A stretch of 64,000 bases of DNA. Origin: an uncultured Lactobacillus sp. (GTDB taxonomy: Bacteria; Bacillota; Bacilli; Lactobacillales; Lactobacillaceae). The first letter of the stretch is position 1. The number at the start of each line of letters is the position of its first letter. Location: positions 91,187 through 155,186 of the forward strand of contig CAMLHK010000001.1 in the NCBI GenBank assembly GCA_946479925.1. Reading direction: 5' to 3'. A program made the translations under genes and the position numbers. Positions 1 to 8,742 of this stretch are shown piece by piece. The notes below the pieces were generated by a model. It saw nothing but the letters and a program-made list of their open reading frames with translations, ran no database searches and was not told where the DNA came from.

Positions 1-1
1 C

Positions 2-691
2 CACGTCTATTTGAAGTCACCTGATCCAAAGCAAGAATACCTAACCATCACTAATCCAGCTAAATTCCCTGACTTCTCAAAAATTGATTACGTGACTGAG
101 TCTTATGTTAAAGCAGTCATCACCACGCCAGAAAGTTATCTTGGTGCCGTAATGAAGCTTTGCGACCAACATTTTGGTGAAATGGTTGATCTCGATAATC
201 AACAGGATTTAGTAACATTAACCTATAAGCTGCCTGTTTCGGAAATTGCCTATAACTTTTTCAATAGCTTAAAATCAATTACTCATGGATATGCAACTCT
301 CGACACAGAGTTCCTTGATTACGAACTTGTTGATGTGGTCAAAATTCAAATTCAGATTAACTACGCAGCCGTCGATGCACTCGACATCATTGTGCCACGT
401 CAAAATGCGGACAAAATTGCACATAAACTAGTTGAAAAACTAAAATACACGGTGCCACGTCGTCTCTATCCAATGCCGGTTCAGGCAATGGTTGAAAACA
501 AATCAATTGCTCGTGTGGACGTTCCTCCACTACGTAAAAATGCAGCTGTTAACGGTGAAAAGCGGAGCATTTCTAAAAAGCAACAGCTACTGCGTCGACA
601 AAGCTTAAACAAGCGTCAAGCAGTCAAAAGTGATATTAAACTGCCCCAAAGTGTTTTTGATGCTGTCTTAAACCTTAATGAAGATGACTAA
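2..691 (+). CDS. lepA: LepA/EF4-family elongation factor, C-terminal part (5' end outside window)
   Basis: The open frame enters from the window edge (codons from base 2) and matches the C-terminal third of elongation factor 4 (LepA), a ribosome-bound GTPase that back-translocates stalled ribosomes. Visible family landmarks are the elongation factor G domain V-like part (YVKAVITTPESYLGAVM), the LKSITHGYATLD segment, VDALDIIVPR, VPRRLYPMPVQAM and LRKNA. The GTPase domain lies upstream, out of view. The extreme C-terminal domain is divergent: the AKCYGGD motif of canonical LepA is replaced by an NGEKRSISKKQ-type stretch, and basic residues are fewer. This suggests a second, paralogous LepA rather than the housekeeping copy, which is an inference from the visible third only. 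A terminator follows directly. Confidence 0.85.
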   Translation, partial: HVYLKSPDPKQEYLTITNPAKFPDFSKIDYVTESYVKAVITTPESYLGAVMKLCDQHFGEMVDLDNQQDLVTLTYKLPVSEIAYNFFNSLKSITHGYATLDTEFLDYELVDVVKIQIQINYAAVDALDIIVPRQNADKIAHKLVEKLKYTVPRRLYPMPVQAMVENKSIARVDVPPLRKNAAVNGEKRSISKKQQLLRRQSLNKRQAVKSDIKLPQSVFDAVLNLNEDD

Positions 692-718
692 AAACTAACG
701 AATAACCATTAAAAAGTA

Positions 719-769
719 AAAGAGCCCCTAGTATTTAGACCTATAGTCTATTTATTAGAGGCTCTTTTT
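719..769 (+). terminator. terminator of lepA-like gene
   Basis: Inverted repeat AGAGCCCCTA / TAGAGGCTCT (721-730 and 756-765) followed by a T-run, 30 bases after the lepA-like stop codon. Confidence 0.8.
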
Positions 770-786
770 ATGACTAAATTATTTAA

Positions 787-826
787 GCAAAAAAAACCAC
801 TTCGAAAATAATTTCGAAATGGTTTT
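787..826 (-). terminator. terminator of gpmA
   Basis: Read on the minus strand, AAACCATTTCGAAA pairs with TTTCGAAGTGGTTT and is followed by a run of T. It lies 15 bases after the gpmA stop. Confidence 0.8.
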
Positions 827-840
827 AGTTCAAAGTTAAA

Positions 841-1533
841 TTAGTCGTCTAACTTTTCTTTGTTAGTAACGTTTAATTTTTCATCGAATGTGTAAACTAC
901 TGGTTCACCTGTCTTCATTTCTAAGTCCATGATGTCTTCATCAGAAATATTTTCAATGTACTTAGTTAAAGCACGAAGTGAGTTTCCGTGAGCAGCGATG
1001 ATAACGTTCTTACCAGCCAATAGGTCTGGGGCAATGTGATCTTCCCAGAATGGCATTACTCGTTCAAGACAAACCTTTAAGTTTTCAGTCCGAGGAATGA
1101 TGTGTGGGTCAAGATCTGCATAACGACGGTCATGTACTTGACTAAACTCTGAATCATCTTCAAGCTTTGGTGGCAAAACATCGTATGAACGACGCCAAAT
1201 GTGAACTTGTTCGTCACCATATTTTTCAGCAGTTGCTTCTTTGTTTAAACCTTGTAAACCACCATAGTGGCGTTCGTTAAGTCTCCATGATTTAGTTTCA
1301 GGAACCCAAAGTTGACCACTTTCTTCTAAAGCGAAGTGCAAAGTCTTGATTGCACGAGTCAAAACTGAGGTATAAGCTTGGTCAAACTTGAGGCCGTGCT
1401 CCTTAATTAACTTACCCGCATTCTTTGCTTCTTCTACACCTTTTTCTGACAAGTTAACATCAACCCAACCAGTGAACTTGTTTTCAAGGTTCCATTCACT
1501 TTGGCCGTGACGAATTAAAACTAATTTCGACAT
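841..1533 (-). CDS. gpmA: 2,3-bisphosphoglycerate-dependent phosphoglycerate mutase
   Basis: Glycolytic enzyme interconverting 3- and 2-phosphoglycerate in the cytoplasm. The protein is 230 aa, normal for the dPGM family. It opens with the phosphohistidine motif [12 protein letters not shown] (His9), followed by [15 protein letters not shown], the [15 protein letters not shown] substrate loop, and a second catalytic histidine in [10 protein letters not shown]. The start at 1531-1533 is chosen because AAGGAGAT lies about 8 bases upstream and the family begins [10 protein letters not shown]; an in-frame ATG 17 codons upstream has no such site. The gene stands alone, with its own terminator. Confidence 0.97.
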   Translation of the reverse strand: MSKLVLIRHGQSEWNLENKFTGWVDVNLSEKGVEEAKNAGKLIKEHGLKFDQAYTSVLTRAIKTLHFALEESGQLWVPETKSWRLNERHYGGLQGLNKEATAEKYGDEQVHIWRRSYDVLPPKLEDDSEFSQVHDRRYADLDPHIIPRTENLKVCLERVMPFWEDHIAPDLLAGKNVIIAAHGNSLRALTKYIENISDEDIMDLEMKTGEPVVYTFDEKLNVTNKEKLDD

Positions 1534-1693
1534 GAAAAAATATCTCCTTTGCAAATTAAAAGCTTCACTTACTATTTTACACATTTAAATTTTGTTTTCA
1601 TAGGGTTTAGGGCTAAAAATCGTTTTTTAAATTTTTGATTTACGATACAATAGAGATATTAATGAATATAAGGAAAGAGAATATCTAACCAAG

Positions 1694-2488
1694 ATGAAAT
1701 TCAAAAAAGTATTGTTAAGTATAGGCGTTGTCGTTGCACTGGTTTCTAGCGGTTGCTCTAAACAAAAAAAGCAAGCTGATCCAATTTTAACTAAAACGCA
1801 AGTCATCCAAAAATCACAGAAGTCCTTCAAGAGTGGTGAAGCAAAGCAAATTGTCAATTTGAAAACTGACACTTCTAGTCAAGTCGTTGCTTCTAACTAT
1901 TCATTCGGTGGTGACCCAACCGTCTTTCACGTTAACTACCAAACCGAAGCTAAGGGTAAAACTCATAACATGGATGAATGGATTAGCAACACCGGTAATC
2001 TTTACATCAATGGTCAGAGCACATGGTATAAAACTGAAATTGAAAAAATGTCCGGTCACTCATATGCCGACGTTTTAGATGCAGTTTTAAACAACGAAAT
2101 GTTAATGAATCCACCTAAGGGTTTAACTGATGCTTATAAGATGAAACGTTCTGGTAAAACCTACACGTTAACAGCAAAAATCACTGATAAAAAGATTATG
2201 AAAGCTGCAGTTGCACCAATCTTTACAACTAATACCCAAAGTCCGCAGCAGCAAAAAATCTATCAGAAGTTAGCTAAAGTAGGCAAATTTGAAGATATGA
2301 CGGTAAAGCTGGTAGTAAAAGGCACTAAGTTATCCACTTTCAGTTACACTGTTAATCTCAAAATTGGTAAAATGATGAAAATGAGCGCAGGGCAAAGTTA
2401 CAGTAACTTGGGTCGCCATGACTTCCTGAAGGTTCCTAACAATGCGCTAGATAGTAAGCCACTACCAAAAGAAAATAAGAAAAAGTAA
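1694..2488 (+). CDS. exported lipoprotein of unknown function
   Basis: 264 aa. The N-terminus is a lipoprotein signal peptide: KFKK, a hydrophobic stretch, then a lipobox ending SSGC with Cys21 as the lipidated residue, so the protein should sit on the outer face of the membrane. The rest is a Lys-rich beta-type domain without a catalytic motif I recognise. The pattern TLTAKITDKKIMK ... VNLKIGKMMKMS ... LKVPNNALDSK recurs in the next gene (TLTVNVSASKMKK ... VTLKLAKLMKFS ... LKLPDEVINAK), so the two are paralogues of one lactobacillar family. The best Shine-Dalgarno match (AAGGAAAGAG) is unusually far, about 14 bases, from the ATG. A strong terminator follows. Confidence 0.85.
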   Translation: MKFKKVLLSIGVVVALVSSGCSKQKKQADPILTKTQVIQKSQKSFKSGEAKQIVNLKTDTSSQVVASNYSFGGDPTVFHVNYQTEAKGKTHNMDEWISNTGNLYINGQSTWYKTEIEKMSGHSYADVLDAVLNNEMLMNPPKGLTDAYKMKRSGKTYTLTAKITDKKIMKAAVAPIFTTNTQSPQQQKIYQKLAKVGKFEDMTVKLVVKGTKLSTFSYTVNLKIGKMMKMSAGQSYSNLGRHDFLKVPNNALDSKPLPKENKKK

Positions 2489-2505
2489 TTTTAATTTACA
2501 AAAAG

Positions 2506-2537
2506 AGCACTATTTCTTGAAGAAATAGTGTTTTTTG
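2506..2537 (+). terminator. terminator of the lipoprotein gene
   Basis: CACTATTTCTT / AGAAATAGTG stem-loop followed by TTTTTT. Confidence 0.85.
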
Positions 2538-2612
2538 CTCGAAAAGAATAGACTAGATTAATTAATTACTGTAAAATCAGGATTAAATTAAGATTAAACA
2601 AGGAGAAAAATT

Positions 2613-3428
2613 ATGAAAACTAAAAAGGTTATTTCTAGTATATTATTAACCTTCACCTTCCTAGCAGGTGGGCTAAGTCAAACACACAGCGTTTCGGCTG
2701 CTCTTGATAGGGAACAAGCAGTATCAATTGTTAAAAAAGGTGCTCCAGAAACCCAAAGTACAGGCTTAGATGCTACTTTTAATGTAAAGGTTAACAAGGA
2801 AAAGCCAATTATATTCAAGATAAATAGTGAATTAAAAATTAAGCCTGCTCTAGCTCATGTAACACTAGAGACTAGCTACGGCAAAAAGACGAGTGAAACT
2901 GAGGAAATGTGGGCTTCAGAAGAAACTAATCGTCTTTATAGCAAAAATAAGGGTAAATGGGAATACACGACCTTACCAAAGCCTTCAAAAAAGAAGCCTA
3001 AAGGTGCAGAGGCTCAATTATTTAATCTCTTGAGCGATCCTAAGACATATACCAAAACCAGTGATTTGTTTATTAAAGCTCTAGATGATAATAGTGAATT
3101 GTCTGGACCAGATCAAGATGGCGTGTACACCCTAACTGTTAATGTAAGTGCATCTAAAATGAAAAAGCTATTCCTGGAGTTTTACAAAAAAGCTAAATTT
3201 AGTAAGAAAGAAATTAAGGTGTTCAAGAAAAGTGTCAAGTTTACCAACATCCAATTTGCCTACACAATTAAAGATGAAAAACTTGTTGGCTATACTGGCA
3301 ATGTTACCTTAAAATTGGCAAAATTAATGAAATTTAGTGAGACCATATCCACAAATCACTTTGATGGGTATAATGATCTTAAACTACCCGATGAGGTTAT
3401 AAATGCCAAGAAGGCAAAATCAAAGTAA
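2613..3428 (+). CDS. secreted protein, paralogue of the preceding lipoprotein
   Basis: 271 aa with a standard type I signal peptide (MKTKK, hydrophobic core, predicted cut after SVSA near residue 30) and no lipobox cysteine. The mature part aligns along its length with the preceding lipoprotein, including the conserved C-terminal TLKLAKLMKFS segment, so it is the same family with a different way of leaving the cell. It has a clear ribosome binding site (AAGGAG, 9 bases before the ATG). It is followed after 18 bases by the oxidoreductase gene with no terminator between, so those two are probably co-transcribed. No function can be assigned. Confidence 0.85.
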   Translation: MKTKKVISSILLTFTFLAGGLSQTHSVSAALDREQAVSIVKKGAPETQSTGLDATFNVKVNKEKPIIFKINSELKIKPALAHVTLETSYGKKTSETEEMWASEETNRLYSKNKGKWEYTTLPKPSKKKPKGAEAQLFNLLSDPKTYTKTSDLFIKALDDNSELSGPDQDGVYTLTVNVSASKMKKLFLEFYKKAKFSKKEIKVFKKSVKFTNIQFAYTIKDEKLVGYTGNVTLKLAKLMKFSETISTNHFDGYNDLKLPDEVINAKKAKSK

Positions 3429-3446
3429 ATTTAATGGAGGATATCG

Positions 3447-4415
3447 ATGAAGCTAGGAATTATTGGTAGTGGAAAAATTGTTCATGATTTTTTGACAACT
3501 GCGGATAAAATAGCCGACTTAGAACTAGCAGCTATTTCAACCACTCCACGCAGCAAGCAAATTGCACAGGATTTAGCTGAGCAATATCAGATTGCTGAAG
3601 TTTTTTCCGATAATGACGAGCTCTATTGTGATCCAAACGTCGATACTGTCTATGTTGCTGTCCCTAACTCCTTACATTACGGTGTAGTTAAACAAGCTAT
3701 CCTAAATGGCAAAAACGTGATTTGTGAAAAGCCATACGTTGCTACGGTTGCTGAAGCAAAGGAATTGAAAAAATTAGCTGATGAACATCACGTCATTATC
3801 GTTGAAGCAATCACTAATATTCATTTAGAAAATTACTTAGCAATTAAACGTGCTCTTTCGAAAATTGCGCCTATCCATATTGCCAGCCTTAATTACACGC
3901 AGTATTCTAGTCGCTATGATGATTTCCTAAAAGGAAAAATCGCACCGGTTTTTGATCCTGCAAAAGACGGCGGCACGTTAATGGATTTAAATATCTATAA
4001 TATTCATTTAGCTGTTGGGCTTTTTGGCAAGCCAGAAGCTGTGCAATACTATCCTGTGATGCAAAAAGGAATCGATACTTCAGGTATTCTAAATCTGACT
4101 TATCCTGAAATGCAGGCTAGTTTAATCGCTTCAAAAGATTGTTACACTACTCCCCGTTCTTTTATTGAGGGAGAAAAAGGTTCAATTTTCTTTGACGGCT
4201 CAACTGGTGTGATTGATCGCTTCAGCATTGAGTTGAGAAATGGCGATACTGATAGCTTTGAATTTAATCATTACAAGCACCGGATGGCTAGTGAGTTCAA
4301 TGACTTTGTTAAGATCATTGATAACCACGACACTAAAACCGCTGATGAATTATATGATCATAGCATCACGGTCATGGATGTGCTGGCACAAGCGAAAAAG
4401 TCGGTAGCAAAGTAA
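3447..4415 (+). CDS. Gfo/Idh/MocA-family NAD(P)-dependent oxidoreductase
   Basis: 322 aa cytoplasmic oxidoreductase. The N-terminal Rossmann fold shows the dinucleotide loop GIIGSGKI (residues 4-11), then the family signature VAVPNSLHYGVVKQAI and ICEKPYVAT, in which the EKP lysine is the conserved catalytic-site residue. The C-terminal half is the GFO/IDH alpha/beta domain, including GGTLMDLNIYNIHLAVGLFG. Substrate cannot be read from the sequence; relatives act on sugars, inositols or trans-dihydrodiols. GGAGG lies 6 bases before the ATG. It probably shares a transcript with the secreted protein upstream. Confidence 0.9.
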   Translation: MKLGIIGSGKIVHDFLTTADKIADLELAAISTTPRSKQIAQDLAEQYQIAEVFSDNDELYCDPNVDTVYVAVPNSLHYGVVKQAILNGKNVICEKPYVATVAEAKELKKLADEHHVIIVEAITNIHLENYLAIKRALSKIAPIHIASLNYTQYSSRYDDFLKGKIAPVFDPAKDGGTLMDLNIYNIHLAVGLFGKPEAVQYYPVMQKGIDTSGILNLTYPEMQASLIASKDCYTTPRSFIEGEKGSIFFDGSTGVIDRFSIELRNGDTDSFEFNHYKHRMASEFNDFVKIIDNHDTKTADELYDHSITVMDVLAQAKKSVAK

Positions 4416-4437
4416 TCACATTAAAATAAGACAAACT

Positions 4438-4481
4438 AAAACACAGCTATTCTATTAATTTAGAAAAGCTGTGTTTTTTTA
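4438..4481 (+). terminator. terminator of the oxidoreductase gene
   Basis: AAACACAGCT / AGCTGTGTTT stem with a long T-run. Confidence 0.8.
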
Positions 4482-4484
4482 AAT

Positions 4485-4556
4485 AAAAAGACCTAAGCCA
4501 CCTAATTACTTGAATCATTTAGATTCAATAATCTGGGATAAGCTTATGGTCTTTTT
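4485..4556 (-). terminator. terminator of the SLAP/helical-repeat gene
   Basis: On the minus strand AAAAAGACCATAAGC pairs with GCTTAGGTCTTTTT (one bulge). An inner TTGAATC/GATTCAA hairpin sits in the loop. A- and T-rich ends allow use in both directions. Confidence 0.65.
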
Positions 4557-4596
4557 GTTTATTTTTGACTACTGAAGAATAAATTTAAGTATCTGA

Positions 4597-5826
4597 TTAA
4601 CGTGTGCTCTCTGAATCAGTAGGCACTTGTCCACATACTGCCTGTACTGTATTTACTGCTGTAACTAAATCTGAAGCCTTTGTGGCATCTTGTACATCAC
4701 TTAATAAAGCTTCAGCGATAGTATCAATTATAGCATTTGCTGTTGCTTTATCATCATCTGATAGATTTTCATTATTATTAATTTTGTATTTTGCTGCTTG
4801 GGTAGTTGCCTTGATTGCATTAATTGCTGCTTCTTGTTGCTTTGCAAAAGGAACTACCGCATTAAGATCATTTTGTAAATCTGTTTCTGCCTTGTCTAAT
4901 TCAGCCTGTGTTTTTGCATTAACAATTGCTTCCTTAGCCTTATCTAATGCAGCTTTTACCTTAGCTGCATCACCGCCTGCTGTACTAATAACGAATTCGC
5001 CAGCTTTTGTTGCTAAATCGGTGCTTTCGATTTTGCTTGGTTCAAGTTGACAAGCATCAATAGCATCTTTTTGGGCGCTAGTTATCTCTTTTTCAGATTG
5101 TGCGTTATTAATAGTATCAGCTGCTGTTTGGACAATTTTATTAACTCGATCGATTGCAGCCATCTGATCATCAGCTGATAAAGGACTAGTCTCGATTGCA
5201 TTGACTGCATCTTCCGCAGCCTTCTTAACTTCAGTATTAGCTGCTGCTTTCTTATCTTTTAATCCATCACTTGCTGGTGTGCTAGGTGTAGTAGATCCCT
5301 CATTTGGTTCCTTATCAGGCTCAGTAGGCTGTATCATGCCAACCAGTGCGCTTGCTTTGATATAACCATATTTTGTTGAATAGTACTTTTTACCCTTTAT
5401 GGTTACTTGTCCACCATAGACTTTAACGTCTTGCCCCTTAAGAATTTTACTATTCTTAATTACTTTGCCGCTTCTGGTATACAAAACTGTATTTTTAGCT
5501 GCTTGAAGCTTTTTGCCATCGACATTTGAAGCTTTGATATATTGTTTTTTTCCAATCTTGTAATAGAGTTTGCCGTCAATTGTCTTTCGACCATATACAC
5601 GAATCTTTTCGCCGACTCTAATGATTTTTTTGGTTTTAATAACTTTTTGGTCTGTTTGTTTATAGACAGCAGAATTAGCCCCAATTACCTTAGCCTTTTG
5701 AGCTGCACGGACCTCGGTAGGTATGCTGTTTATAACATTTTTTGGAACTTGATTTAAACCAATTAATAACAATGTTGCACCTGCAACGGAAACGATTACT
5801 TTTTTGTAAAAATTATTTTTACTCAT
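4597..5826 (-). CDS. secreted surface protein: N-terminal SLAP modules plus helical-repeat tail
   Basis: 409 aa. A signal peptide ends at about VRA-A (residue 41). It is followed by two SLAP-type modules (about 45-165), each with the pattern N-x-V-Y ... K-x-G-x-x-x-x-V-Y-G ... I-x-G-K-x-Y-Y, which bind cell-wall polymers beneath S-layers. A Pro/Thr linker (about 168-190) leads to a mostly alpha-helical region resembling DUF1542/FIVAR-type spacer repeats (AALDKAKEAIVNAKTQAELD and similar). There is no LPXTG motif or C-terminal membrane anchor, so anchoring rests on the N-terminal SLAP modules. That is reversed from the other SLAP proteins in this window, where the modules are C-terminal. Two cysteines in the tail (in DACQLEP and AVCGQVP) are unusual for a lactobacillar exoprotein. 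Binding partner unknown. Confidence 0.85.
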   Translation of the reverse strand: MSKNNFYKKVIVSVAGATLLLIGLNQVPKNVINSIPTEVRAAQKAKVIGANSAVYKQTDQKVIKTKKIIRVGEKIRVYGRKTIDGKLYYKIGKKQYIKASNVDGKKLQAAKNTVLYTRSGKVIKNSKILKGQDVKVYGGQVTIKGKKYYSTKYGYIKASALVGMIQPTEPDKEPNEGSTTPSTPASDGLKDKKAAANTEVKKAAEDAVNAIETSPLSADDQMAAIDRVNKIVQTAADTINNAQSEKEITSAQKDAIDACQLEPSKIESTDLATKAGEFVISTAGGDAAKVKAALDKAKEAIVNAKTQAELDKAETDLQNDLNAVVPFAKQQEAAINAIKATTQAAKYKINNNENLSDDDKATANAIIDTIAEALLSDVQDATKASDLVTAVNTVQAVCGQVPTDSESTR

Positions 5827-6182
5827 CTCTTAAAAACCTCACACTAGTTTTACATTTACTCTATTGTTCCCAATATAGCTAGTATTAAGAACGATATAGT
5901 TAATAATATCGTTGCATTTTTATATTTGAACACTATATACAAATAGATAATTACATGCAGCTATATAGTACAGGCAAAATAAGTTTAAATAAAATAATCT
6001 TCCTCAGTATTTAATATTTTAGTATTAATAATTAACTGCATTGTCACTACAAATCTATAAAGTAATATGAGCTAAAAAATGGCGTAATATGAGCTAAACC
6101 CTTTATTAGCTTTTTAACCTAAAAAGTAATTATAAAATTTAGATTTTTGTATCTAGCAAGCACTAAAGTGTGAGTCTACATA
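5827..6182. other. AT-rich intergenic region with small repeats
   Basis: No convincing gene in this ~355-base stretch. It holds the upstream region of the SLAP/helical-repeat gene, an inverted repeat AACGATA/TATCGTT (5890-5896 and 5907-5913), and two exact 15-base direct repeats GTAATATGAGCTAAA starting at 6062 and 6084 (22-base period). These may be regulator sites or decay products; nothing here proves a function. Confidence 0.4.
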
Positions 6183-6212
6183 AAAATAGCCAATCAAATT
6201 GATTAGCTATTT
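6183..6212 (-). terminator. terminator of the antiporter gene
   Basis: AAATAGCTAATC / GATTGGCTATTT stem on the minus strand followed by TTT, directly after the stop codon. Confidence 0.75.
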
Positions 6213-6215
6213 AAA

Positions 6216-8039
6216 CTATTTTTTACCAACAATTCGGCGTACCCGATCTGCTGCTTCATATTTAGCAGAAAAGATTAATTCGTCACCAACCTCAATCACA
6301 GTATGGCCATGTGGAACCAGCCACTTTTGCCCACGACGAATACGGCTGACAGTAATATCTTTAGCTAAATCCCAGTCCATTAGTTCACGGCCTGAATACT
6401 TCATATTACGGACAACAACTGAGTAAACAGCATTCTTTGTATCTGTTAGTACACTATATACTCCCGGTGATTCAATCAACGCACGCAATAATGATGAAGT
6501 CACATTACTTAAATCATAAACTTCCATGCCATTTTGCCGTAGTTCATTTACCTTGGCAATATCTGCCCGTTTTTGACAAATAATGATTCGCTTAAATTTA
6601 CCTCTTGCTTTTGCCTGCTCACCTAAACGTAAATTGGTTTCATCCGAGCGTAAAGCAGCAACAAAAATATTGCCACTGAATGCACCGGCTTGATCAAGGT
6701 CAGCTTCTTCTAAATGCGGTAACAAAGTTAAGTTGGGCACCCGACTCTTATAGATATCGTAGTGTTCACTGCTTGTCGTATACATTTTCACGGAATACCA
6801 GTTGTCGTGCAAATCATGCATAATTGGCACAGTTAGCGCATTAGTCCCCATAGTGACAACTTCTTCTTTTATGCGATCTTCAGGCTGCAATTTAAAAAGA
6901 GCGTTGAACAAAATTGGACAAAGAATACAGACGATAACAGCTGCCAAGATAAAGACGTCTGATTGAAGTCGAGAAATGACATTTAGCTTACGTGCAACTT
7001 CTAGTGCTGGCAGAACTATTGTAATTGTGGTTGCCGTCAAAAAGCCACCAGCAAGACCATTGCGTGAGCCAAACTTTTTCATAAAAATTAGAGCTACCGG
7101 TAGTTTAGCCAAGAGCAAAAATACAACAAGAACTGGTAGTAAAATCAATGAACTAGGATGAGCAAACAATGACCTTAAATTAAGCTTTACTCCCGTCATG
7201 ATAAAGAAAATCGGGATGAAAAAGCCATAACCAATCGATGTTAATTTGTCTGCCGTTTCATGACTAGGTTCAAGCAGTTTCATCACAATTCCTGCCAAGA
7301 AGGCACCAAGAATATTTTCCACGCCAACTTTTTCAGCAACTGTCACTAAGGCAAAAATCAAGAAAAAGGCAAGGCGCACATCTAATTGCGTTGTCGACTT
7401 AGTTACCTTGGCAAACCATAAATATGGTTGCTTAAAACGCCACAATAATAAAATCGCTGCGCCAAACAATAGAATAATCAGCCATAATTGCCTAGTGTTA
7501 CCACCATTGATTGCAGCGTAAACTGTTAAAAGAATCAGTGGGATAACTTCACCCAAAACAGCTGTTAACAAAATAGTCTGTCCAACCGGTCGCCCCAAAA
7601 TATCCTTTTCTTTCAGTGTCGCAATTACGACTCCCAAGGCTACGGTCATAAAGATAATAGTTGCAAGCATTACGTCACTGAATAATCCTAACATCTTTAA
7701 GACAAGCGCCAGGCACACCGACAAAACAGTAACGCCAATAAAGGCACTAATCGCTGTTTTCAAAGGATCGACTTGCTGATCTGACTTTTTCTTGCCAGGC
7801 TTCAATAATTCAAAATCAATTTCCATCCCTGACAGGAATAGTAACAAGATTACACCCAAACTGGATAAAAAATTTAAGTCATGCGTTGGCTGAACAAAGT
7901 TAAAGCCACTAGCCCCCAAAATGATGCCAATAATAATTTCTGCCACTGCAGTTGGGATTGCCGTTACTTTAAGCCGTGCCATCATAATCGGTACGATTAA
8001 AGCAAACAAAACAACCAAGAATAAAGATAGCTGTGCCAT
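6216..8039 (-). CDS. CPA2-family cation/proton antiporter with RCK-type regulatory tail
   Basis: 607 aa integral membrane protein. The first ~385 residues form about 12 hydrophobic segments of the Na+/H+ exchanger (CPA2/KefB-like) fold, including an FLSGMEIDFELLKPG segment typical of this family and GVENILGAFLAGIVMKLLEPS. The cytoplasmic tail holds a TrkA-N/Rossmann-like region (about 420-520) and a TrkA-C domain (about 530-605) of the kind that gates K+ systems by binding a nucleotide. The likely role is K+ or Na+ efflux against protons in pH or osmotic homeostasis; the ion is not decided by sequence. AAGGAGGC precedes the ATG. The gene is monocistronic. Confidence 0.9.
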   Translation of the reverse strand: MAQLSLFLVVLFALIVPIMMARLKVTAIPTAVAEIIIGIILGASGFNFVQPTHDLNFLSSLGVILLLFLSGMEIDFELLKPGKKKSDQQVDPLKTAISAFIGVTVLSVCLALVLKMLGLFSDVMLATIIFMTVALGVVIATLKEKDILGRPVGQTILLTAVLGEVIPLILLTVYAAINGGNTRQLWLIILLFGAAILLLWRFKQPYLWFAKVTKSTTQLDVRLAFFLIFALVTVAEKVGVENILGAFLAGIVMKLLEPSHETADKLTSIGYGFFIPIFFIMTGVKLNLRSLFAHPSSLILLPVLVVFLLLAKLPVALIFMKKFGSRNGLAGGFLTATTITIVLPALEVARKLNVISRLQSDVFILAAVIVCILCPILFNALFKLQPEDRIKEEVVTMGTNALTVPIMHDLHDNWYSVKMYTTSSEHYDIYKSRVPNLTLLPHLEEADLDQAGAFSGNIFVAALRSDETNLRLGEQAKARGKFKRIIICQKRADIAKVNELRQNGMEVYDLSNVTSSLLRALIESPGVYSVLTDTKNAVYSVVVRNMKYSGRELMDWDLAKDITVSRIRRGQKWLVPHGHTVIEVGDELIFSAKYEAADRVRRIVGKK

Positions 8040-8226
8040 GAAAAGCCTCCTTAAATACAGTGAAAATTATACACGAAAATAGTATCAAGCAAAACGGACA
8101 GCAACTCAGTTTTAGCAATAGTTTGCAATCTATTTAATTACTTAAAAAATTGAAGACAAATCTTAATCAACCAGCGCATTGTGCTAAAGTAATCGTAACA
8201 GCAAGTTACATTAGGAGGTAGTTTTA

Positions 8227-8670
8227 ATGATTAGAAATGCACAAATAACTGACAGTTCAGCAATTCAGGAAATTAATCGGACACAATTAGGTTACGATTG
8301 CTCACTTGAGCGAACAACTAAAAACTTGCAACGTATTTTAAAGGATGCAAACCATCATTATCTATTAGTTTATGAAGATGACGTAAGCCATCAAGTAGAA
8401 GGCTATCTTCACGCTGAAATTTTTGAAGAAACCTACTTCGAGCCGTTATTGGACGTTTTAGCATTAGCTGTTGCTGGTTCAACGCAAGGAAAAGGTATTG
8501 GTACTAAGCTAATGAGCAGATTAGAAGAGCTTGCACAAGAACTCGATATCAATGAAATAAGATTGAGTTCAGGAGAGGAACGAGTAGCTGCACACAAATT
8601 TTATGAAAAACTGGGTTATCAATGTCTGAAAAAACAAAAAAGGTTTGTCAAAAAATTAAGTACAAAGTGA
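8227..8670 (+). CDS. GNAT-family N-acetyltransferase
   Basis: 147 aa, one GNAT fold. The acetyl-CoA binding motif A is clear (TQGKGIGTKLMSRLEEL, about residues 96-112). A late Y-x-K-L-G-Y motif (FYEKLGYQCLKKQKRF) closes motif B. GGAGG precedes the ATG by about 7 bases. Nothing in the neighbourhood gives the substrate. It shares a bidirectional terminator with the convergent amidase gene. Confidence 0.9.
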   Translation: MIRNAQITDSSAIQEINRTQLGYDCSLERTTKNLQRILKDANHHYLLVYEDDVSHQVEGYLHAEIFEETYFEPLLDVLALAVAGSTQGKGIGTKLMSRLEELAQELDINEIRLSSGEERVAAHKFYEKLGYQCLKKQKRFVKKLSTK

Positions 8671-8711
8671 AAAAGAGCTAATCGCAATAGAAATTTGCGA
8701 TTAGCTCTTTT
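8671..8711. terminator. bidirectional terminator between GNAT and amidase genes
   Basis: Perfect 16-base stem AAAGAGCTAATCGCAA / TTGCGATTAGCTCTTT with A and T flanks on both sides, placed between convergent genes. Confidence 0.85.
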
Positions 8712-8742
8712 GGTAGTCTTTAAAAATTAACTAACTAGCGTA

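Noticed and set aside
4604-5050. 148-codon plus-strand ORF opposite the SLAP/helical-repeat gene
   Set aside because: Shadow of the Ala/Lys-rich coding strand, without ribosome binding site; the minus-strand protein has signal peptide and domains.
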